NCBI GenBank assembly: GCA_030830765.1
Contig: JAURMJ010000005.1
Location: 1 to 6,608, forward strand
Origin: Quisquiliibacterium sp.
GTDB taxonomy: Bacteria > Pseudomonadota > Gammaproteobacteria > Burkholderiales > Burkholderiaceae_E
DNA length: 6,608 nucleotides
Reading direction: 5' to 3'
In this document: piece after piece, positions 1-4,756 of the stretch
Layout of the letters: every line of letters begins with the position of its first letter
Numbering within the stretch: the stretch's first letter is position 1
The notes under the pieces: generated by a model
What the model saw: the letters and a program-made list of their open reading frames with translations, nothing else
Database searches by the model: none
Told to the model about the DNA's origin: nothing
Program-made: the position numbers and the translations under genes

Positions 1-699
1 ATGACCTCGGAGAAGGACGAATTCTTCTATCACGAGCCGATCGTGCATTGCGCGGCGCTCGCACATCCGGCACCTCGCACAGCGCTCGTCATCGGCGGCG
101 GAGACGGTGGCTCCAGCGAGGAACTTCTCAAGCACCCGACGATCGAACGCATCGTCATGGCCGAACTCGACCCGGAGGTCGTGCGGATCTCCAAACGCTA
201 CCTGGACAAAGTCCATCACGGTGTCTTCGACGACCCGCGTCTGCAGGTGCATATCGGTGACGGTTTCGCATTCACCGAAAATCTCGGCGAAAAATTCGAT
301 CTGATCGTGCTGGACCTGACCGATCCCGATACACCGGCCGAGCGGCTGTATACACCCGAGTTCTTCCGGATGGCCAAGCGCGCCCTGAACCCGGGCGGCG
401 CGATCAGCCTGCATATCGGCTCGCCGGTGTTCCAGCCCGAACGGGTCAGCAGACTGCTTTCGGATCTGGCCTCGGTGTTCAGCATTGTGCGTCCGCTGGG
501 ACAGTACATTCCACTGTATGGCTCCTACTGGGGATTGGCCGTTGTTTCCGACGACCTGGATCCGCTCGCGATTGAAGCGGCACAGATTGAGCAGCGCCTG
601 CAACAGCGCGGCATCAGTGACCTTCAGCTCTACAACGCAGAACTCCATCATGCGTTGTTCGTATTGCCAAACTTCTTCAAGGCCTTGCTGCCAGCCTGA
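1..699 (+). CDS. speE: Polyamine aminopropyltransferase (spermidine synthase-like), 3' part, 5' end cut by window
   Basis: Transfers the aminopropyl group from decarboxylated S-adenosylmethionine to putrescine (or a related diamine), giving spermidine; cytosolic. Seen: DEFFYHE at residues 6-12, matching the DEF(I/V)YHE block of SpeE; the nucleotide-binding glycine loop GGGDGG at 32-37; acidic E55-L-D57, where the family binds the nucleoside; GDG at 86-88; and LDLTDP at 104-109, which carries the Asp pair (D105, D108) of the catalytic loop usually written D-S/C-T-D-P. The first ATG lies exactly at the window edge and is almost certainly internal: bacterial SpeE is about 280-290 residues and has an N-terminal beta domain of roughly 55-60 residues before the YHE block, which is missing here. 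The stop codon (697-699) overlaps the rsmE ATG as TGATG, so the two are probably translationally coupled. The exact diamine substrate cannot be read from this sequence. Confidence 0.92.
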   Translation: MTSEKDEFFYHEPIVHCAALAHPAPRTALVIGGGDGGSSEELLKHPTIERIVMAELDPEVVRISKRYLDKVHHGVFDDPRLQVHIGDGFAFTENLGEKFDLIVLDLTDPDTPAERLYTPEFFRMAKRALNPGGAISLHIGSPVFQPERVSRLLSDLASVFSIVRPLGQYIPLYGSYWGLAVVSDDLDPLAIEAAQIEQRLQQRGISDLQLYNAELHHALFVLPNFFKALLPA

Positions 700-1427
700 T
701 GACGCCCAGAGTCCTGCTTGAGACGCTGCCGGCGCCCGGCGAACACGCCGAGTTGTCGCTCGAGCAGTCGCATTACCTGCTGCGGGTCCTCAGACTGCGG
801 GCCGGCGACCCGCTGCAGATCTTTGACGGCCAAGGGGCGCGTTTCGAAGCACAGCTCGCCCCAAGTCCGGGCAAGCTGGCCCGGGTGCTGATCACTGGAA
901 CGCTGACGGCTGGTGCAGAAAGCCCGCTGCGCATCACACTGGCCCAGTGCATATCAGCTGCCGACAAGATGGACTGGACGATCGAGAAAGCCGTTGAGCT
1001 TGGCGTCGCTGCAATCCAGCCGCTGATCTCATCCCGATCGGTGGTCAAGCTCGATGAACACCGAGCACGTAAGCGCACTGAACACTGGAACAAGCTGATC
1101 GAGTCGGCCTGCATGCAATGCGGCCGGGATCTGCTGCCGTCCCTGGGCCAGCCAATGGGGCTTCGCGAATGGCTTGCCAGCGTGCAGGGCCCGGGGATTG
1201 TGCTTGATCCGACCGCGAGCATTGCACTGCCCAGAGCAGAATTCAAGGACACCCGTCTGAGTCTTCTGGTCGGTCCGGAGTCGGGCCTCAGCGCAGCGGA
1301 AATCGAGATGGCCCGCGCGCAAGGTTTCACAGGCGCCCGTCTGGGACCTCGCGTACTAAGAACCGAAACCGCAGGCCTGGCCGCGATTGCGGTTCTGCAG
1401 TCCTGTTACGGCGACTTCAACGCTTGA
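699..1427 (+). CDS. rsmE: 16S rRNA (uracil(1498)-N(3))-methyltransferase RsmE
   Basis: SAM-dependent SPOUT-class enzyme that makes m3U1498 in 16S rRNA of the 30S subunit. The 242 residues match the usual family length (E. coli 243). Domains: an N-terminal PUA-like RNA-binding part, about residues 1-73, with H25-YLLRVLRL and GD..QIFDGQG (36-46); then the knotted SPOUT domain with EKAVELGV (96-103), ACMQCGRDLLP (137-147), LLVGPESGL (189-197) and LGPRVLRTETA (215-225), the last two forming the SAM-binding trefoil knot. The family glycine pair GPEGG reads GPESG here, a mild variant. The ATG at 699 overlaps the speE stop by one base. No strong Shine-Dalgarno sequence lies at normal distance, so translation probably depends on ribosomes finishing speE. 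The 3' end overlaps the convergent barstar gene by 11 bases. Confidence 0.96.
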   Translation: MTPRVLLETLPAPGEHAELSLEQSHYLLRVLRLRAGDPLQIFDGQGARFEAQLAPSPGKLARVLITGTLTAGAESPLRITLAQCISAADKMDWTIEKAVELGVAAIQPLISSRSVVKLDEHRARKRTEHWNKLIESACMQCGRDLLPSLGQPMGLREWLASVQGPGIVLDPTASIALPRAEFKDTRLSLLVGPESGLSAAEIEMARAQGFTGARLGPRVLRTETAGLAAIAVLQSCYGDFNA

Positions 1428-1821
1428 CCGAGTAGAAGACGCGAAACGCAGTCTCCTGGTCATAGAAGAATTCGGCCGCGTCGCGAAAGACATCCAGCAG
1501 CGTGTTGCGATCATCGACGGTGAACCCCTCGTTTTGAGGAATATCACGCAGGATCACAACAAAGCCCGGCTGATCGGTATTGGGTAGAGGCTTCAGATCG
1601 GTCACGCAGTCATACAGCGCATCAAGATTGTTGCCGAAATGGGCCGGCAACTCGAAGGCCGTGCCGATCCCGGCCAGAACAGCTTGCTTGTCAGACGCCT
1701 CACTTAAATCGACAAACAGCAGACGCTGATCAGCCCGCACCGTGCATTTACGTAACTCGTCCAGGTCGTAGGCACCTAGAGGGAGCACGGCATGCGGGGG
1801 GATGTTCGTAAAAGCTGTCAT
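1417..1821 (-). CDS. Barstar-family ribonuclease inhibitor
   Basis: Probable cytoplasmic inhibitor of the ribonuclease encoded just upstream. The 134 residues include the barstar core, with the hallmark segment ELPAHFGNNLDALYDC at 57-72. Aligned by eye to Bacillus barstar, D67 and D71 correspond to Asp35 and Asp39, the main barnase-blocking residues, and D114 corresponds to Glu76. Barstar Tyr29 and Trp38 are replaced by H61 and Y70, so the interface is adapted. There is no signal peptide, as expected for an inhibitor kept inside the cell. About 30 residues (1-30) precede the core, making it longer than classical barstar (about 90). The ATG at 1821 is the first possible standard start: an in-frame TAA lies at 1834-1836. 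A modest Shine-Dalgarno sequence, AAGAGA (1830-1835), sits 8 bases upstream inside the ribonuclease gene's end. Only 4 bases separate it from the ribonuclease stop codon, so one transcript is very likely. Confidence 0.93.
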   Translation of the reverse strand: MTAFTNIPPHAVLPLGAYDLDELRKCTVRADQRLLFVDLSEASDKQAVLAGIGTAFELPAHFGNNLDALYDCVTDLKPLPNTDQPGFVVILRDIPQNEGFTVDDRNTLLDVFRDAAEFFYDQETAFRVFYSVKR

Positions 1822-1825
1822 CAGT

Positions 1826-2254
1826 TCAATCTCTTACTCGAAAGAAACTGCGATAGTGGTCGGCGGTGTAGTAGTACTCACCTGACCGGATTGGATCCCC
1901 ACCGGCGACGATCCTGCGTGCGCCCCGATCCTTGGCGCCCGGTGTCTTGACTGTGTACTCCGTGTAATAGCCTCGCGGCTTTTTCGGCAACAGCCCTTCC
2001 CGATTGCCAAATACGGTGCCGTCCTTCCGATAGGGAAACGGACCACCGCTTCGGATTGCAGCCAAGGTTTGACGCGCCTCCCGAGGCAACTGGGACACCG
2101 GGATTTCAACGATCTGCGCAGGGTTTGCCCTGGCAAGCAGCCATTGCGACCGGGTGGCCGCCTCGAGTTCAGGGACGTCGGGGGCACGTGCGTCCACGAA
2201 CCCGGCCAGGCCGAACATCAGAAACGCAAACAGCAGGAAGATTCGCTTGTGCAT
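1826..2254 (-). CDS. Secreted guanyl-specific ribonuclease, RNase Sa/barnase (N1/T1) family
   Basis: Small extracytoplasmic endoribonuclease that should cleave single-stranded RNA 3' of guanine. The 142 residues begin with MHKR, a hydrophobic stretch (5-20) and a likely signal peptidase I site after VDA (22) or ARA (24). The catalytic domain, about 48-142, closely follows Streptomyces RNase Sa: LPREARQTL, GGPFPY (70-75), DGTVFGNRE (78-86), YYTEYTV (96-102), TPGAKDRGARRI (104-115) and ADHY (131-134). E99, R110, R114 and H133 align with RNase Sa catalytic residues Glu54, Arg65, Arg69 and His85, so the enzyme should be active. It has no cysteine at all, whereas RNase Sa carries one disulfide; in this it resembles barnase. 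The ATG at 2254 is supported by an in-frame TAG just upstream (2264-2266), but no Shine-Dalgarno sequence precedes it. The barstar gene follows after 4 bases. Possible roles are nutrient scavenging from RNA or competition; the sequence does not decide. Confidence 0.95.
   Translation of the reverse strand: MHKRIFLLFAFLMFGLAGFVDARAPDVPELEAATRSQWLLARANPAQIVEIPVSQLPREARQTLAAIRSGGPFPYRKDGTVFGNREGLLPKKPRGYYTEYTVKTPGAKDRGARRIVAGGDPIRSGEYYYTADHYRSFFRVRD
1830..1835 (-). promoter_or_regulatory. Ribosome binding site of the barstar gene
   Basis: AAGAGA on the - strand, 8 bases before the barstar ATG and inside the last codons of the ribonuclease gene. It is a partial match to AGGAGG. It gives the inhibitor its own initiation signal, while the ribonuclease start has none that I can see. 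Confidence 0.5.
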
Positions 2255-2314
2255 CAGCGCATGCTAATCACATGTGACCGCAAAAGGAACCCCGCATCAG
2301 GCAAATTTTTCGAC
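2255..2314. other. Intergenic gap between DUF1631 and ribonuclease genes
   Basis: Sixty non-coding bases. No Rho-independent terminator follows the DUF1631 stop: on the - strand there is an A/T-rich run (2302-2310 region) but no stable stem before a T tract. No clear sigma-70 promoter with both boxes is visible for the ribonuclease either. Read-through from the DUF1631 gene into the ribonuclease-barstar pair is therefore possible. Confidence 0.5.
2268..2277. promoter_or_regulatory. Perfect 10-base palindrome upstream of the ribonuclease gene
   Basis: TCACATGTGA is a perfect inverted repeat located 14 bases upstream of the ribonuclease ATG, in the only non-coding gap (2255-2314) between that gene and the DUF1631 gene. 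Position and symmetry fit an operator for a dimeric regulator, but no regulator is identified. It is not a CRP site, since that consensus has the half sites in the opposite order with a 6-base spacer. A short second palindrome, GCATGC (2259-2264), lies beside it. Chance occurrence is possible. Confidence 0.25.
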
Positions 2315-4555
2315 TCAAACCGCCTCGGCAATCCGACCGATTGCACGATCAATTGAGACATCGGCTTCAACGATGCGTGCCCGGTCTCGATCGAACAGCG
2401 CGGCAAGCTTGGCGCGCTCAAGCGACATGGCCCCCTCGGGATGCCGGCTGAGCACGAAGACCTGCTGCCCCGGGCTGACCCATGCCAGGCGGAACGCGAG
2501 AAACTCGCCGTCGCCTTTCAGATCAATTTCAATCGAATCGCCGCGATGCAGATCGCCCAGCGAGACGTTCTGGGCCTCGACGACAGGCGGGTGCTCAGCC
2601 AGCGGCTCGGAGCGTGTGGTGGACGGCGTGAATTTCACACGTCCATCCGTTCCCAGGCGTACATTGGCCAAAGCTTTCTTGGACGAATCGCTGGTTCCCT
2701 GCTTAGCCGCACTGATCGCCTTGGTGTGTTGCTGCAGCAAGGCATCAAAGAAGGTCGAGCGTTCGGCATCTGCGATCTTCAGGATGGCAAGCCCCTGATT
2801 AACGCCGCGAATCAGCTTGGGAACCATCCCTGCCAATGCAGAGACCTCGTCGCCCCCCTTGGGTACGACCGACCAGATCAGTCCTTCGGCAACCGAGAGC
2901 ACTTCATCAACTGGCATCTTGGCCTCGGCACCCGCGAGTTGGCATTGGGCGAGCACCAATGACCACCACTGATCGAGGAAGGCCTTCAGGAATGGCGGGG
3001 TGTTCGGATCGACCCGATCAGCAAGTTGCCCTCGGGCCAGCACCAGCGCATTTCCCAGCGCTTCGGCGCGTTCGGCTGCCTGCGTGACCTTGGCCAGGCG
3101 CGCGGACCGACGTGCTGACTCCTCGTCGAGCAGGGCATCGATTTTCTCGCGCGCATCATCGAAAATTGAAAGATCGCGATCGAAACCGAGCAGCAGGGAC
3201 TCAATGACCTCCACGATGCCACTGAGCAACTCGGAGCCCGGCGTCACGTCGACATCAGGGTCAGCAGCGATCTCGGAGACGCGATCGATCAGCATGCGCA
3301 TCGGATGACGGCGGCGGGCAAAGAAACTGCGATCGATCAGCGCCGCCTTGATCGCAACCACCTGCAGACGAAGCAATTGCTGCTTGACTGAATCGCTCAG
3401 TCGTTTATCCGCGTAGATGTAGTCGAAGACCATTGAGACAATCTCGACGGTCAGCTGATCCAGAGCCGAGCCGCTGTCTCGGGAATGTTTTGTCAGTTCT
3501 CCGAGCAACTCCTCGGGCGGCAGCAAAGCGCCCTCTGCGGTCTGCATGCCACTGAGCGCATCCAGCAAGGGCGCTGGCACCTGGGGGAGTGGAAGTTTAT
3601 CGACCGCAAACAATTCCGGATCGGTCAGTATCTGGGCAGCTGACGCTTTGGCACCGGTACTGCCCGCCGACATTTCCGAGAGCAATTCCTCGATGCGGGC
3701 ATCAAGCTGTGCGACGGACTCGGTCGCCGTTCCTGCTCCACCGGCACCCTGCCCTGAGGTACGTGAGCCGCCTGCCTCACCCGATTGCTGCCCTGATTCA
3801 GTACGCCCCTCCGGCGTGACCGACGATGCCGCGCGGGCACGCCCACCCCCTACGGCAGTGACTTGGGGACGAATGACCGGAAGCACATCCTCGGCCTTCA
3901 GGCGGTCATTGACTGTGTTGTAGACGGCGTTCAGTTGCGAGCTGACATGTGGCTCAAATGCGTCGAGCAGCCGGGTACGCATCTGCACATCCGGGGTGAC
4001 ATCAGCGATGGACTCCTTGAGGGCCTCGAAAACCGCATCCGGAGAGGCAGGATGCTTTTCCTCGTCGAACCATTCGCGATCAACCAGCGATGCCAGGCGG
4101 GCGCGGATCCCCAGCACCTCGTCGAGATCAAGCCGGCCGCGGCTGCGCTGCACCAGACGATCGACCTCCAGCTTGGCCTGCAGTTCAGCATCGTCGAGCA
4201 GGGCCAGCATGCCGCTGGCGGCCGTGGGGCTGACCTCTTCGGCCTTTCGATTGAACAGGCGCCGTTCAAAAACATTCGTGAAAGAACGACGAAACCTCAA
4301 CTCGATCTCAGAGCGGTGCTGCCGCACGATCTCCACGGCATCAAGCAGCATTCCCTGCTCAGTCTGGTCGGGCGTCTCCAGCGCGATCTCCGAGAGCTCA
4401 TCGCCCATCTTGGTCAAGGCCTCACCAATGACCTTGGAGAGTCTTGAAATGACGATCTCACGACTTTCCTGGAGAAGCTCGCGTCTGTGCCTTGCCGCTG
4501 CAGGGCTTGGCGACTGCGATTGGGACTCGCTAGGGGTACTTTCGGTGCGGTTCAA
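2315..4555 (-). CDS. DUF1631 family protein of unknown function
   Basis: A 746-residue, largely helical, acidic cytosolic protein of the DUF1631 family, which is common in beta- and gammaproteobacteria; I know of no firm function. Layout: a Ser/Gln/Pro-rich tail (1-20); a helical N-terminal region (23-225) opening with RRELLQESREIVISRL; a low-complexity Gly/Ser/Thr/Ala linker (about 234-282, bases 3710-3856); then the most typical core at 368-428, with VSMVFDYIYADKRL, LLRLQVVAIKAALID, FFARRRHPMRMLID; further helices to about 615; and a C-terminal beta-rich part (663-746) with LHRGDSIEIDL and FRLAWVSPGQQVFVLSR. That last part resembles a PilZ-like barrel in pattern only, and I see no c-di-GMP-binding RxxxR...NxSxxG motif in it. 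No membrane segment or signal is evident. The start is TTG at 4555: AGGGG lies 8 bases upstream, and an in-frame TAA at 4571-4573 excludes a longer form; the next Met is residue 50. Confidence 0.88.
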   Translation of the reverse strand: MNRTESTPSESQSQSPSPAAARHRRELLQESREIVISRLSKVIGEALTKMGDELSEIALETPDQTEQGMLLDAVEIVRQHRSEIELRFRRSFTNVFERRLFNRKAEEVSPTAASGMLALLDDAELQAKLEVDRLVQRSRGRLDLDEVLGIRARLASLVDREWFDEEKHPASPDAVFEALKESIADVTPDVQMRTRLLDAFEPHVSSQLNAVYNTVNDRLKAEDVLPVIRPQVTAVGGGRARAASSVTPEGRTESGQQSGEAGGSRTSGQGAGGAGTATESVAQLDARIEELLSEMSAGSTGAKASAAQILTDPELFAVDKLPLPQVPAPLLDALSGMQTAEGALLPPEELLGELTKHSRDSGSALDQLTVEIVSMVFDYIYADKRLSDSVKQQLLRLQVVAIKAALIDRSFFARRRHPMRMLIDRVSEIAADPDVDVTPGSELLSGIVEVIESLLLGFDRDLSIFDDAREKIDALLDEESARRSARLAKVTQAAERAEALGNALVLARGQLADRVDPNTPPFLKAFLDQWWSLVLAQCQLAGAEAKMPVDEVLSVAEGLIWSVVPKGGDEVSALAGMVPKLIRGVNQGLAILKIADAERSTFFDALLQQHTKAISAAKQGTSDSSKKALANVRLGTDGRVKFTPSTTRSEPLAEHPPVVEAQNVSLGDLHRGDSIEIDLKGDGEFLAFRLAWVSPGQQVFVLSRHPEGAMSLERAKLAALFDRDRARIVEADVSIDRAIGRIAEAV

Positions 4556-4563
4556 GCCGGCTG

Positions 4564-4568
4564 CCCCT
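4564..4568 (-). promoter_or_regulatory. Ribosome binding site deciding the TTG start of the DUF1631 gene
   Basis: AGGGG on the - strand with an 8-base spacer to the TTG at 4553-4555. No ATG or GTG lies between this site and the in-frame stop at 4571-4573, so it is the main support for initiation at TTG. Confidence 0.6.
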
Positions 4569-4601
4569 GATTACATAGGATGAAAAGCGAAACATTTAAA
4601 A

Positions 4602-4631
4602 AGACTAATGGGTCGCCGCAGCCACGGTCAA
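4602..4631 (-). promoter_or_regulatory. Weak sigma-70 promoter candidate for the DUF1631 gene
   Basis: On the - strand, TTGACC (4626-4631) matches five of six bases of the -35 consensus. At a spacing of 18 the -10 position holds TAGTCT (4602-4607), which matches only three of six. This would leave a leader of about 40 bases before the TTG start. The A/T-rich stretch from 4580 to 4608 stands out from the GC-rich surroundings. The weak -10 box makes this a suggestion only. Confidence 0.2.
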
Positions 4632-4756
4632 CCCGACTGGATGAGTAATCGACCGATCGGCCCGAAAGCGGCGACAGGCGGCGATTCGAGCCGACAGACC
4701 ATCGCAGGCTGCGGCCTGATTGATCAGGGTCCGGGAGACGCGGTTGACCGCACTGG

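Larger units (their letters stand above)
4556..4756. other. Intergenic region between malic enzyme and DUF1631 genes
   Basis: 201 non-coding bases holding the DUF1631 ribosome binding site and possible promoter. It also contains an 8-base inverted repeat, GTCGCCGC (4612-4619) and GCGGCGAC (4668-4675), 48 bases apart; a palindrome CCGATCGG (4653-4660) inside that loop; and a small CAGGC/GCCTG stem (4705-4718). None is followed closely by a T tract on the - strand, so no standard intrinsic terminator for the malic enzyme gene can be called. A 71-codon - strand reading frame across the gap has no family resemblance and is not called. Confidence 0.5.

Noticed and set aside
773..1330. A 185-codon - strand frame opposite rsmE
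   Set aside because: It is the antisense shadow of a clear rsmE; its Ser/Arg/Ala-rich product has no family features.
2268..2277. TCACATGTGA as a CRP/Vfr-type site
   Set aside because: The half sites TGTGA and TCACA are in reverse order and there is no 6-base spacer, so it does not match that consensus.
4574..4579. TGTAAT-like -10 box just before the DUF1631 ribosome binding site
   Set aside because: It would place the transcription start inside or after the AGGGG ribosome binding site, and no -35 match lies at proper spacing.
3863..4583. Long + strand frames (194 and 195 codons) opposite the DUF1631 gene
   Set aside because: Antisense shadows in GC-rich DNA; low-complexity Ser/Arg products or no recognisable domains, while the - strand frame is a clear family member.
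4705..4718. CAGGC-TGCG-GCCTG stem as a terminator
   Set aside because: Short stem, no following T run on either strand.
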